Numbered from the stretch's first letter, positions 17,665 to 26,943 are shown. The stretch: DNA of 64,000 nucleotides from Mucilaginibacter_A sp964251965 (GCA_964251965.1 CAXULQ010000008.1:124001-188000); one strand, 5' to 3'. Notes: generated from the letters alone by a model not told the origin. Numbers and translations are program-made.

Positions 17665-19323
17665 ATGTCAACAGTAATTTCTTATGAGCAGTTATTAAGC
17701 CAAAACGAAGAGTTGCGCTTCCAGTTAGATGAAGCCAACGAAACGATTGACGCTATCCGTACTGGCCAAGTTGACGCACTGATTGTAAAAGCTGGAGACG
17801 GGCACGAATTATATACACTCCGCAGCGCAGACCAAACTTATCGGGTTTTTATAGAAAAAATGGCCGAAGGCGCAATAACGTTAGATAGCAAAGGCGTTAT
17901 TTTATACAGTAATTCGCGTTTTGCTTCTATGCTTGGCCTTCCTTTAGAAAAAGTGATTGGCGTTCCGTTTGAAACATTTGTTCCCAAAACGTATAAACAT
18001 GTTTATTCGCAACTGGTTTTGTCTGGTTGGCAAGGCGAAACTAAAGGTGAAGTAGGTTTGATCAACAATCATCATCAAATTGTTCCGTTTTTGCTTTCTA
18101 TCAATATTTTGTCATTAAACGAAGCACAGTCATTAAGTATCATCCTTACCGATCTTACTTCCCAAAAAAAAATAGAGCAGCAGTTAAAATTTCAAAACCA
18201 ACAACTGGACGAAGCCCGCCAAAAAGCAGAAAACCTGAACAACGAGCTGGAAGACCTGGTAAAAGAAAGGACAAAAGACCTGGTATTAAGCCAAAAACAT
18301 TTTAAATTTTTGGCCGATAATATTCCGGTTATCGTTTGGACGGCCCGTGCAGATGGCGGTCTGGATTATTATAACCAACGCTGGTACGATTATACCGGAT
18401 TGAGTTTTGAGGAAACAAAAGATTGGGGCTGGAAACCTGTACTGCACCCGGATGATTTGGAAAGTACCATTAATTGTTGGAAAAAATCTATCGAAACCGG
18501 AGAGCCTTACGAAATGCAATTTCGGCTTCGGTGTGCAGAAGATGGAAAATACCGCTGGCATTTGGGCTATGCCGTTTCTTATAAAGACGATAATGGCAAC
18601 ATTGTTAAATGGTTTGGTACAAATACAGACATTGAAGACCAAAAAAAGGAAATGGAGAAAAGGGACGAGTTTATCGGCGTGGCCAGCCACGAACTGAAAA
18701 CCCCTTTAACCAGCGCAAAAGGCTACATCCAACTGATTAATAGTTACCAGAAAGAAATTTTACCGGTTATCGTAAAAACATTCGTAAAAAAAGCAAACGA
18801 TTCTTTAGACAAGCTGCAAACATTAGTAAATGATTTGCTGGACGTAAGCAAGATACAGGCTGGAAAATTAGAATTTAATGTATCCAACTTTAACATAGCC
18901 GACCTGATTGCAACTTGTGTAGAAAACGCCGCGCATATTTACCATTCTACGGTAATTATAAATAGTTACACAGGTGATTTTATCATTTCCGGTAATTTTG
19001 AAAGGTTGGAGCAAGTGCTCATGAACCTGATCAACAACGCTGTAAAATATTCTAACAATAACCATCCGGTTGATATTAACGCTGTGCAAGACGGCGGTTT
19101 TGTAAAGGTTTGTGTAACCGACCGCGGCATTGGTTTAACGGAACCACAAATGGAACGTATTTTTGAACGTTTTTACCGGGTAGAAGATAAAAAGTTTTTA
19201 ACCAGCGGCCTTGGTTTGGGCTTATACATCTCAGCAGAAATTGTTAAGGCACACCAGGGTTTCATGACGGTAGATAGCAAACTTAACCAAGGCTCAACAT
19301 TTTGCTTTAGCCTGCCGCTATAA
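17665..19323 (+). CDS. PAS-PAS sensor histidine kinase of the kai operon
   Basis: A 552-residue cytoplasmic kinase with no membrane segment. The order is an N-terminal helix (QNEELRFQLDEANETIDAIRTGQ), PAS 1 at about 60-170, a coiled coil at 175-210, PAS 2 with PAC at about 215-330, then HisKA with H342 in GVASHELKTPL, and HATPase_c with NLINNAVKYS, DRGIGL and GLGLGLYIS. All catalytic boxes are present. It sits 3 bp after the second kaiB and replaces SasA as the likely output kinase; no response regulator lies beside it. Confidence 0.92.
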   Translation: MSTVISYEQLLSQNEELRFQLDEANETIDAIRTGQVDALIVKAGDGHELYTLRSADQTYRVFIEKMAEGAITLDSKGVILYSNSRFASMLGLPLEKVIGVPFETFVPKTYKHVYSQLVLSGWQGETKGEVGLINNHHQIVPFLLSINILSLNEAQSLSIILTDLTSQKKIEQQLKFQNQQLDEARQKAENLNNELEDLVKERTKDLVLSQKHFKFLADNIPVIVWTARADGGLDYYNQRWYDYTGLSFEETKDWGWKPVLHPDDLESTINCWKKSIETGEPYEMQFRLRCAEDGKYRWHLGYAVSYKDDNGNIVKWFGTNTDIEDQKKEMEKRDEFIGVASHELKTPLTSAKGYIQLINSYQKEILPVIVKTFVKKANDSLDKLQTLVNDLLDVSKIQAGKLEFNVSNFNIADLIATCVENAAHIYHSTVIINSYTGDFIISGNFERLEQVLMNLINNAVKYSNNNHPVDINAVQDGGFVKVCVTDRGIGLTEPQMERIFERFYRVEDKKFLTSGLGLGLYISAEIVKAHQGFMTVDSKLNQGSTFCFSLPL

Positions 19324-19340
19324 TTTTATTTTTAGAGCTG

Positions 19341-19380
19341 ATGCTTCTTTTGCCACAAAAAAATTGTGATAAAAGAAGTT
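19341..19380. terminator. Bidirectional hairpin of two 12-mer repeat variants
   Basis: The arms CTTCTTTT and AAAAGAAG plus inner CACAA/TTGTG pair around an A-rich loop. The arms are a one-mismatch repeat (19341-19352) and a two-mismatch inverted copy (19370-19381). The hairpin lies between the convergent histidine kinase and DinB genes, where a shared terminator is expected. Confidence 0.6.
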
Positions 19381-19395
19381 ACCAACAGCAATTCA

Positions 19396-19866
19396 TCAAT
19401 TTGATAAACCTTTGTTTCTTACATAAAAAATGTAATCTGTGGCAGGTAACTGCTTTAGTCCGACCAGTTTTAAATGCTGCCCAATCTGTGCACGGTGATG
19501 TGTGCCGTGATTAATTATATGGGTAACAATATCGCCCAATTCGTTTTGGTATTGTTCTCCCTTGGAATTCTGGTAGCTGATGATTTCTCCAAAATTTTCC
19601 GGTTTTTGCTGATTGATAAAACCAGCCCAGTTTAAATAATTTTCCCTGATCATCGGTTCAAAAGTTTCCGCTTCCCAGTCCGGCCAAATAGCACCACAAG
19701 CAACCGGTAATTTTTTGCAGCGGTTTAGCCAAACTTGTTGCGTAGCTAATACATGTGCCATTAATTGTACTGGTTTTTCTGGCGCATCCATCGCTAAAAC
19801 ATGTTCTAAAATCAATAAATTGGCATACTGGTCATAGTCAAATAACTTTAAAAAATGCGTTTTCAT
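19396..19866 (-). CDS. DinB-family protein
   Basis: A 156-residue four-helix-bundle protein of the DinB/YfiT superfamily. The metal-binding histidines are visible: LMAHVLATQQVW in the second helix and THIINHGTHHRAQIGQHLK in the third. FDYDQYANLLILEHVL is the expected first helix. Members are metal-dependent and include thiol transferases (bacillithiol or mycothiol type), but no substrate can be inferred. It is a single-gene transcript, divergent from the SDR at 20023, with a 12-mer copy between. Confidence 0.87.
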   Translation of the reverse strand: MKTHFLKLFDYDQYANLLILEHVLAMDAPEKPVQLMAHVLATQQVWLNRCKKLPVACGAIWPDWEAETFEPMIRENYLNWAGFINQQKPENFGEIISYQNSKGEQYQNELGDIVTHIINHGTHHRAQIGQHLKLVGLKQLPATDYIFYVRNKGLSN

Positions 19867-20022
19867 TTTTTGGAGGGTTTAAATGAGCGGCAAGAAATCT
19901 ATCTGCAACAAAGTTTAAAAGTGTGTGTTATCTTTCGCAATAAAACTAAGGTTTAATCAAATCGGATGCTTCTTTTACGGCATAAAATTTAGTTAATCTT
20001 TCTAAATAACATTTCTAAAACT

Positions 20023-21021
20023 ATGGGCAGCTTTTTCGGAAAAACAAAAACTTTACCTCTAAACAAACAAGTTGTGGTAATTACTGGTGCCTCCAGCGGC
20101 GTTGGCCGTGCCACGGCATTAGAATTTGCACGTTACCGTTGTACTGTTATTTTGGCAGCACGCCAGCAAAACGAACTGGAAGAAGTAGCCGAAATTTGTA
20201 CAAAACTTGGTGCCAAAGCTTTAGCTGTACAAACGGATGTTTCTAACGCAGAAAGCGTAAACAACCTGGCCAAAGCCGCAATTGCTTTTGGCGGACAAAT
20301 AAATGTTTGGGTAAACGCAGCAGGTGTGGCCATTATGGGCGAGTTTAATGCCGTGCCTTTAGAGGAACATGAAAAGGTAATCCGCACCAATTTGTTAGGT
20401 TATATTTACGGTGCTTATGCCGTATTGCCTTATTTTAAGCAGCAGCAATCCGGCACAATTATCAACATGAATTCTGTTGGCGGCTGGGTTGCCACGCCTT
20501 ACAGTTTAGCATACAGCGTAAGTAAATTTGGTGCCAGAGGTTACAGCGAAGCTTTACGTGCCGAGTTATACCGTTTCCCGAATATTCATATTTGCGATGT
20601 GTTTCCGGCTTTTTTAGATACACCCGGAACCAGACATGCCGGTAACTATATTGGTAAAGTTTTAAAACCGGTTCCGCCTGTTTATTCAACAACAAAAATT
20701 GCAGGCATTATTGTTTCTTTGGCCGTGCATCCTCGTAATTCTGTAACGGTAGGGGCAGTGGCCGGTTTAGTTTGGTTGAGCAATTTCTTACTTCCGAGTT
20801 TGGCCGAATGGGGAATAGCAAAAGGACTGGAAGCTTACCTAAAAGTTGGAGACGATGCGCCTATAACCTCAGGCAATATTTTAAATCCTACCGGAACGTA
20901 CAATCAGATTTCTGGCGGTTATACTGCTAAAACCATTACCCAAAAAAGGGTGAACACCATTGCGGGGATTGCCGCTGCAGCAGCCGGAGTGTTGTTTTTA
21001 ATCAGTAAAGTAAGAAAATGA
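20023..21021 (+). CDS. SDR-family oxidoreductase with C-terminal extension
   Basis: A classical SDR of 332 residues: VVITGASSGVGRATALEFAR, NAAG in VWVNAAGVAIMGEF, and Y-S-V-S-K in LAYSVSKFGARGY. The extra roughly 100 residues run to a hydrophobic stretch (TIAGIAAAAAGVLFLISKVRK) near the end that could be a membrane anchor. This arrangement is common in Sphingobacteria, with unknown substrate. An exact 12-mer repeat lies upstream at 19966 and another downstream at 21069. Confidence 0.88.
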   Translation: MGSFFGKTKTLPLNKQVVVITGASSGVGRATALEFARYRCTVILAARQQNELEEVAEICTKLGAKALAVQTDVSNAESVNNLAKAAIAFGGQINVWVNAAGVAIMGEFNAVPLEEHEKVIRTNLLGYIYGAYAVLPYFKQQQSGTIINMNSVGGWVATPYSLAYSVSKFGARGYSEALRAELYRFPNIHICDVFPAFLDTPGTRHAGNYIGKVLKPVPPVYSTTKIAGIIVSLAVHPRNSVTVGAVAGLVWLSNFLLPSLAEWGIAKGLEAYLKVGDDAPITSGNILNPTGTYNQISGGYTAKTITQKRVNTIAGIAAAAAGVLFLISKVRK

Positions 21022-21123
21022 TTTTTACTGATTTTTACTGCTGATACCGCTTGCAGAATTTATACCGATAAAAGAAGCATTCATTAATCAAGAGCTTTAC
21101 GTTAACGCAGAAGTTTTATGATG

Positions 21124-21315
21124 TTAGCTAAATTTCCAAAAAAAGCTTTTAATTAAAGTTGCATCATTCATATTGATCATCTCGGGATGTTTCAAATGTG
21201 TAATTATAATCGTTACCAAAAAATTAATCCCCACCAAAGAAAAAGCAGAAACAGTCATTAACCGCCTGTGTTGCTTAATCTTTCTATTCATCTTATTTAT
21301 CAGTTCATCTTTCAT
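21124..21315 (-). CDS. Small single-pass membrane protein, hypothetical
   Basis: A 63-residue frame. A basic N-terminus (MKDELINKMNRKIKQHRR) precedes one membrane helix (VSAFSLVGINFLVTIIIT), then a polar tail. The ATG follows an A-rich leader (AAAAGATAAATATT). About 50 bp upstream, a -7/-33 pair (see 21362-21393) supports expression. I do not recognise the family. Confidence 0.55.
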   Translation of the reverse strand: MKDELINKMNRKIKQHRRLMTVSAFSLVGINFLVTIIITHLKHPEMINMNDATLIKSFFWKFS

Positions 21316-21361
21316 AATATTTATCTTTTAGTAAGTAATAACTATTACCGCCTTTTACGTG

Positions 21362-21393
21362 CAAAAATATGTTTTGTTGCTTTTGTTATCAAA
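21362..21393 (-). promoter_or_regulatory. Bacteroidota-type promoter for the small membrane protein
   Basis: On the - strand TTTG (21390-21393) and TATTTTTG (21362-21369, fitting TAnnTTTG) are separated by 20 bp, the expected spacing for the Bacteroidota primary sigma factor. It lies about 47 bp before the ATG at 21315. Confidence 0.5.
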
Positions 21394-21532
21394 GATACAA
21401 CTATAATGCCATTTTGATATTAATACTGTAAGACTTCGGTTTCTTTGTTAAGAAAATAGAAATAATATCACAAAGAAACTTTACCAATGAAGCAATAATG
21501 ATTTTTCAAGAAGTAACATTAAATGGTTTGTC

Positions 21533-21905
21533 CTAATCCTTTACAATCCTTTTTAAAGCCATAATGCAGCCGGAATGTAGGCCTTCGTGATAAAGCAAAA
21601 AATTTACGGCATCGTCAATATCTGCTATTTCAACACCATATCGTGTAACAAAAGGTGTGTAAGCAGTAAAGAAAGTTTTTTTATGATCACTTTCCAACTC
21701 ATCCAAAGAGGAAATAAGCAAGCTTTTAATCGTTTCCAATTCGTTGCCTTCAACAAAATGTTCTGGTTTAGTGCCGGGTAAATAAGGCGAAATAAGTTTA
21801 TCCTGCACAACAGTCTGCAAACCCGAACGCTTGTAACAATCGTGTCTTTGTAATTCTTCAAACTTTAATTCTGGCCAGTTTGGTTTTTCTTCATTTTGTT
21901 TTTGT
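21533..21905 (-). pseudogene. DinB-superfamily gene lacking its 5' end
   Basis: The - strand frame reads FQQKQNEEKPNWPELKF, then LQTVVQDKLISPYLPGTK and the C-terminal helix AVNFLLYHEGLHSGCIMALKRI, which is DinB-like. No ATG opens the frame, and a stop lies just upstream of the first of these codons, so roughly 30-50 N-terminal residues (first helix) are missing. The only start in the frame would be TTG at 21820, giving 95 residues without helix one. A degraded gene is more likely than a short functional one. Confidence 0.5.
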
Positions 21906-21972
21906 TGAAATCAGCATTCCGTAAAACATAAAACAAACACTCAAATTGAGTTTTTGAAACCAGTCGCAGTAC

Positions 21973-22416
21973 TTAAAAAACAGCTTTATTGCTGATGGAA
22001 ATATCTTTACGCGTAAGGCTGTCTTTTAAAACTTCCACCGGGTTAATGCTTCCTTTACCATTAAAATTATTGGCGTACAAACCTTCTTTTTCTGCTATAA
22101 AAACAGTGTATTGCCCGGCAGGTAAAGCCACTTCAAAATAGCCTTTTGTGTTACTGGTGGTTTTGGCAACGCATACTGTTTTTACCGCTGTAAAAATGCC
22201 GCCGTTATTTTTTACATCGCTTAAATTGGTGAGTTTGTATATCCTGATTTCACGGCTCACCGCTTGTCCTGGTGATGGCAAACGGCCAGGCGAGGGCATT
22301 TGGTTGCCTTGTTTAAGCAGCACTGTGCCGCAAATGCCTTGTTTTACTTTTTGACTTGGTTTTAAGGTGATGAAGGACATCAACAAAAGTAAACACAGCG
22401 ATAAAATATTTCTCAT
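21973..22416 (-). CDS. Secreted protein with a carboxypeptidase-regulatory-like fold
   Basis: A 147-residue protein with a signal peptide (MRNILSLCLLLLMSFITL). The rest looks like a beta-sandwich of the CarboxypepD_reg type: GICGTVLLKQGNQMP at the first strand and TSNTKGYFEVALPAGQYTVFIAEKEG at the core strands. The role is unknown; such domains often bind sugars or act as scaffolds. Two repeat copies (22046, one mismatch; 22173, sister form) lie inside the coding sequence. It is divergent from the subtilase. Confidence 0.7.
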   Translation of the reverse strand: MRNILSLCLLLLMSFITLKPSQKVKQGICGTVLLKQGNQMPSPGRLPSPGQAVSREIRIYKLTNLSDVKNNGGIFTAVKTVCVAKTTSNTKGYFEVALPAGQYTVFIAEKEGLYANNFNGKGSINPVEVLKDSLTRKDISISNKAVF

Positions 22417-22499
22417 CCTGTAAATTTATGAAAGTAATGTATGTATCTTAAACGCATAAAATTCTTTTAAATCTGTTCCGGTTTACCCATTTCACACAT

Positions 22500-22511
22500 A
22501 TACTTCTTTTA
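22500..22511 (-). repeat. 12-mer repeat touching the subtilase start codon
   Basis: A one-mismatch copy on the - strand (TAAAAGAAGTAT) whose first base pairs with the A of the subtilase ATG at 22511. It lies in the divergent gap between the carboxypeptidase-regulatory-like gene and the subtilase. Confidence 0.55.
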
Positions 22512-25500
22512 TGATTAAAATTTTTACTTGCACACTCCTGTTTTTTTTTACACTCACAACATTACCTTGTTTTAGTCAGCAAACAACAGAAGATAAAAAA
22601 AGAGAACTGACCAGCTTTTCCAATCAGCTTAAAATCGGTTTCGAAACCAACAGGAACAAGGCTTTTACTTTGGCGAAAGAGAAAGGATGGCCAATCCTCC
22701 GCAGAGAAAAAAATGGCAAAATAGTTTCTTTACAAGGCACGGATGCTTTGGGTTTCCCCATATACTTACAAACAAATAACAACATTATTGCGGCAGCAAC
22801 CACGCAAACTACGGCGGTTTACAGTGGTGGTTCGCTTGGTTTAATCTTGTCTGGTTCAAGTGCTAATATGGCCGGTAAATTGGGTATTTGGGATGGTGGG
22901 TCGATATACGCTGCTCACCAGGAATTTGTAGGCAAAACAGTAACGATGTTGGATAATTCGGCAACGATAAGCGATCATACCACGCATGTAGCCGGAACTT
23001 TAATAGCAAAAGGCGTTTATGCACCGGCCAGGGGAATGGCTTTTGGGGCAAGCGGGTTAATTGCTTATGATTTTAATAACGACTTATCAGAAATGGCTGC
23101 CAATGCTGCTATGTTACTGGTTTCCAATCATTCTTATGGTTATTTGGCCGGATGGAGTTATAATACTGATGTTACCCCAAACCGTTGGGAATGGTATGGC
23201 TTGCCGGGTGATACGGAAGATTACAAGTTTGGCTACTACGATACCAATGCGCAAAGTTATGACAAGATTGCCTACAACGCACCTTATTACCTGATTGTTG
23301 CTGCTGGCGGAAACAGCCGCGGAGAAACCGGGCCTGCCGTTGGCGATACTTACTACGGTTATCAAAGCCGTACTTCTTCAACTATTGTAAATAAGGGCGC
23401 GCGGCCTGCCACCATCAGTAATAATGATGGTTACGATGTAGTTACCGCACCGGCAGTGGCAAAAAATGTGCTTGCAGTGGGCGCGGTTAACCCTTTGCCT
23501 TTTGGCCCGGCTACTGCTTCGGATATTGCTATCGCTTATTTTAGCAGTTGGGGACCAACAGATGATGGCCGGATCAAGCCGGATATTTGCGGTGATGGCG
23601 TTAACGTAACTTCCGCCGGAACTACTTCTACAGATGCCTATGCCATCATGAGCGGTACTTCTATGGCTACGCCTAATGTAAGCGGTTCTATTTTTTTATT
23701 GCAGGAATATTACGCCCAGAAAAACGCTGGCAGTTTTATGCGTGCCGCTACTTTAAAAGCGTTGGTTTGCCATACTGCTTTTGATGCCGGAAATATTGGT
23801 CCTGATTATATGTATGGCTGGGGTTTGCTCAATACGGCAAAAGCTGCACAGGCAATAACCGATAATGGCGTGAAAAGTATCATCAGCGAGAATAGCCTGG
23901 CGCAAGGACAAACGCAAACTTTAAATATAGTTGCTTCGGGAAACGGGCCGCTGATTGCCTCCATTGCCTGGACAGACCCGGAAGCAACGCCCGGTGCAGC
24001 AGGAATTGTGGATGACCCAACCATCAAATTAGTGAATGATTTAGATGTTAAGGTAAACCAGGGAACAACAGTTTTTAAACCTTGGATACTTAATCCGGCC
24101 AGTCCGGCAACAGCTGCAATTACTGGCGATAACATCCGCGATAATATGGAACAGGTTTATATTGCCAATGCCGTTCCGGGAAGAAGTTATACCATCACCA
24201 TAAACCATAAAGACACGTTGGTTCGCGGCCCACAAGCTTATTCGCTCATAGTTACCGGTGTTGGCGGTAAAACTTATTGTGCTTCGGCAGCGGCTTCAAC
24301 TGCCGATTCTAAAATTAACCAGGTCCAGTTATCTACCATAAATTATACGGCCGCTGCTGGCTGCACTTCTTATACAGATAATACCAATTTAACAGCAACT
24401 TTAGAACAAGGCGCAACTTATCCGCTTAGTGTAACTTTAGGGACTTGCGGAGGAAATTTTAACAAGATTGCCAAGGTTTTTATCGATTGGAATGCCGATG
24501 GCGATTTTGACGATGCCGGAGAACTGGTTGCCACTTCTGCTGTAATTAATGGCAATGCTTCTTTTACCGCTAATATTTTGGTGCCTTTAACGGTAACGCC
24601 AGATACTTATAGCTTAATGCGGATTGTAGAAACTGAAACCACCGATCCAACTACTGTAACTGCCTGCGGTACTTATCCCAAAGGCGAAACCCAGGATTAT
24701 CGTGTCAATTTTATCAAAACTACCAAAGATGCGGGCGTGGTAAGTATTTTAAGTCCGGCTACAACCGGTGCATGCAGCAGCAATATCGAACAGGTTAGTG
24801 TCAGGCTGCATAATTACGGCAGTGCGGCAATCAGCAATGTTCCGGTTACGGTAAATATCACCAATGCTGGCGGATCAAGCACGACTATTAGTGAAACTTA
24901 CACCGGTACCATATTGCCAAACCAGGAGCAGGATTACGTTTTAAATACCACTTTTAATGCTTTGGCTGGTACGGTTTATCAAATTACGGCAGCAACTGCT
25001 TTGGCCGGAGATACCAAAAGCAGCAACAACCAGTCAACAGCAACGGCAACTATTAACCCGGCACCTGTTTTAAGTAAGTTGCTGGCTGTAAATTGTGTTA
25101 ATACAAACTCTTATCTGTTATCCGGCAATGGTGATGGTACGGTATTTTGGTATGCAAACCCAACGGATGCCCTTCCTTTTACCAGCGGAAATTCTGTCAA
25201 TACAGCCCAGGCACCTGTAAATAACACTTTTTATGCCGGTTTAAATGATTTATCCGCTAAAGTTGGCCCGGCAACTAAAAATATATTTTCTGCCGGTGGC
25301 TATAACCAGTTTGGGCCGGGAATGATTTTTACCACCACTGTTCCGGTTATTTTACAAAGTGCCCGTTTATACATTGGTTATCCGGGAACGATTACTTTTA
25401 CCGCAAGCAATGCAGCCGGGCAAACGGTTTCCAGTGTAACGTTAAATGTAGCAGCTACGCGCAGTAATCCGCAAACCGGGGCGCAGGCAGATGACCCGAC

Positions 25501-26242
25501 AGATGTTGGCCGTGTTTATCAATTAAACCTGCTGCTGCCTGCCGCCGGTACTTATACCGTTAACATCAGTTATTTAGATAATGCGACCATTTACCGCAAC
25601 AACAGTGGCGTAACCGGTTATCCGTTTACCATCGGTAATTTTTTCTCCATCACTGGCACAAATGCTTCCGCAACGTCGCTGGCCTACTATTATTATTTTT
25701 ACGATTTAACCGTTAAAAGTGCGGGTTGTGCCAGTGCTGCACGCGTGGCCGTTCCGGTTACCAAACCACAGATTACCCAAAATGGTGGAACTCTAACTTC
25801 AAACTTTGGTAACGGCAATCAATGGTATTTAAACAATGTGCTGGTTCAAGGTGCAACCAGCCAAACGTATCAGCCTAAAGTTGCCGGAACTTATAGGGTT
25901 GATGTAACCACTTCGGCAGGTTGCATTTCTCAATCGGTAGATTTTAATTTTACGTTGCCTGCCGGCGAAAGTCCGCTTACGGATATTAACCTCATCATTT
26001 ATCCTGTGCCAACCAGAACCATTTTGAATTTAGGTTTTGAGCTTTATGAAAAAGGAGATCTGCAGCTTTCGGTTTGGAACAGCATCGGCCAGTTGATGTA
26101 CCAGAACACCAGCGCGATCACTCTTTTTGGCAAGTATAATTCTACCATCAACACTGCTAAAATGGCGGATGGCAATTATATTTTACGCATCCGGACCGGC
26201 TCGAAAAACTACAGTAAGAAGTTTATCATCAATAAAGGTTGA
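22511..26242 (+). CDS. Large T9SS-secreted subtilisin-like protease
   Basis: A 1243-residue S8 peptidase. A signal peptide covers residues 1-22. The catalytic triad is D128 (GIWDGG), H159 (DHTTHVAGT) and S384 (SGTSMATPN); N268 in AAGGNSR is the oxyanion residue. After the catalytic domain come a P-domain-like stretch (500-590), a GEVED domain around 640-720 (FIDWNADGDFDDAGELV), a CARDB-like beta-domain (740-830), further beta-domains, and a type A C-terminal sorting domain from about 1160 (IIYPVPTRTILNLGFEL to the KKFIINKG end). It should be exported by type IX secretion. One 12-mer (24555) lies inside the GEVED region. Confidence 0.93.
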   Translation: MIKIFTCTLLFFFTLTTLPCFSQQTTEDKKRELTSFSNQLKIGFETNRNKAFTLAKEKGWPILRREKNGKIVSLQGTDALGFPIYLQTNNNIIAAATTQTTAVYSGGSLGLILSGSSANMAGKLGIWDGGSIYAAHQEFVGKTVTMLDNSATISDHTTHVAGTLIAKGVYAPARGMAFGASGLIAYDFNNDLSEMAANAAMLLVSNHSYGYLAGWSYNTDVTPNRWEWYGLPGDTEDYKFGYYDTNAQSYDKIAYNAPYYLIVAAGGNSRGETGPAVGDTYYGYQSRTSSTIVNKGARPATISNNDGYDVVTAPAVAKNVLAVGAVNPLPFGPATASDIAIAYFSSWGPTDDGRIKPDICGDGVNVTSAGTTSTDAYAIMSGTSMATPNVSGSIFLLQEYYAQKNAGSFMRAATLKALVCHTAFDAGNIGPDYMYGWGLLNTAKAAQAITDNGVKSIISENSLAQGQTQTLNIVASGNGPLIASIAWTDPEATPGAAGIVDDPTIKLVNDLDVKVNQGTTVFKPWILNPASPATAAITGDNIRDNMEQVYIANAVPGRSYTITINHKDTLVRGPQAYSLIVTGVGGKTYCASAAASTADSKINQVQLSTINYTAAAGCTSYTDNTNLTATLEQGATYPLSVTLGTCGGNFNKIAKVFIDWNADGDFDDAGELVATSAVINGNASFTANILVPLTVTPDTYSLMRIVETETTDPTTVTACGTYPKGETQDYRVNFIKTTKDAGVVSILSPATTGACSSNIEQVSVRLHNYGSAAISNVPVTVNITNAGGSSTTISETYTGTILPNQEQDYVLNTTFNALAGTVYQITAATALAGDTKSSNNQSTATATINPAPVLSKLLAVNCVNTNSYLLSGNGDGTVFWYANPTDALPFTSGNSVNTAQAPVNNTFYAGLNDLSAKVGPATKNIFSAGGYNQFGPGMIFTTTVPVILQSARLYIGYPGTITFTASNAAGQTVSSVTLNVAATRSNPQTGAQADDPTDVGRVYQLNLLLPAAGTYTVNISYLDNATIYRNNSGVTGYPFTIGNFFSITGTNASATSLAYYYYFYDLTVKSAGCASAARVAVPVTKPQITQNGGTLTSNFGNGNQWYLNNVLVQGATSQTYQPKVAGTYRVDVTTSAGCISQSVDFNFTLPAGESPLTDINLIIYPVPTRTILNLGFELYEKGDLQLSVWNSIGQLMYQNTSAITLFGKYNSTINTAKMADGNYILRIRTGSKNYSKKFIINKG

Positions 26243-26259
26243 TGCTGAATTTTAGGTGG

Positions 26260-26362
26260 TAAAAGAAGTAAGGTTAGCAACAGTTGTACTTTTTGATGAA
26301 CCGAAGGATTTGGATTCACTAAGGTTTCTTCAACCAATAAAGTTTACCGATAAAAGAAGTAT
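26260..26362 (+). repeat. Two 12-mer repeat variants downstream of the subtilase
   Basis: TAAAAGAAGTAA (26260-26271, flank TTTTAGGTGG) and TAAAAGAAGTAT (26351-26362, flank TTTACCGA) point the same way in the 213-bp gap before the small gene at 26456. The second ends in ATG. Confidence 0.6.
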
Positions 26363-26455
26363 GTAATTTCTCCTGCAAACTTAAATCTGCAATAGTTAAC
26401 TTTTTGGAAGAACTATTCGTATAAGAGACAGTCTTGTTAAAACAAGAAAAATCTT

Positions 26456-26680
26456 ATGCACAAAGTAATCATTGAGCCTACACGGAAATTTGGGGTTTAC
26501 CAGGTTATTCTTTTAGAACGAAGGGCATTTTATTTTTTAAGTTGGTGGAAAGAGATCAGCTTAAATAAGTACGACGAAGACACTGCTTTTTCAAAATGTT
26601 CTGACCTAATTGAAAAATATGATATTCAATCAGGAGATGTTTACGATTGGTCGGGCGATGGATTTAACTACAGTATCTAA
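26456..26680 (+). CDS. Hypothetical 74-residue protein
   Basis: MHKVIIEPTRKFGVYQVILLERRAFYFL then an acidic C-terminus (DVYDWSGDGFNYSI). An A-rich leader (AACAAGAAAAATCTT) precedes the ATG, in the style of this genome. I do not recognise it. No signal peptide or clear motif. It may be a genuine small soluble protein, but a chance frame cannot be excluded. Confidence 0.5.
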   Translation: MHKVIIEPTRKFGVYQVILLERRAFYFLSWWKEISLNKYDEDTAFSKCSDLIEKYDIQSGDVYDWSGDGFNYSI

Positions 26681-26806
26681 ATAAAAACAATTTTCCGCCG
26701 CTTTTATGCGGCAACTATTGGAAAACCATAATACCAATAGTCAATTTACAAGTCCTAAAATTTAAGGATTTAAAATACGATTAGTAAAAGAAGCTGGTAT
26801 AATTTA

Positions 26807-26908
26807 TCATTCCTTTCCATTCAATAAAAATTCAATCAGCTCATCCGTATTCGTAAAGAAATCTTTATACACGTTAAACAACTCCGTTTCCTGATACTTT
26901 TTTATTTG
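26807..26908 (-). pseudogene. 3' remnant of an unknown gene abutting a repeat hairpin
   Basis: On the - strand an open frame reads IQIKKYQETELF, then NVYKDFFTNTDELIEF and LLNGKE, ending at TGA (26807-26809). It has normal protein-like composition but no start; its 5' side runs straight into the inverted repeat hairpin at 26909-26943. It looks like the last 30-odd codons of a gene whose body is gone. The parent family is not recognised. Confidence 0.4.
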
Positions 26909-26943
26909 GATAAAAGAAGCACTTTGCCGATGCTTCTTTTATC
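26909..26943. terminator. Perfect 13-bp hairpin formed by inverted 12-mer repeats
   Basis: GATAAAAGAAGCA (26909-26921) and TGCTTCTTTTATC (26931-26943) pair perfectly around a 9-nt loop. It lies 16 bp past the stop of the outer-membrane-like gene at 26959 (- strand) and could terminate it; there is no long uridine tract, so this role is inferred. Confidence 0.6.
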
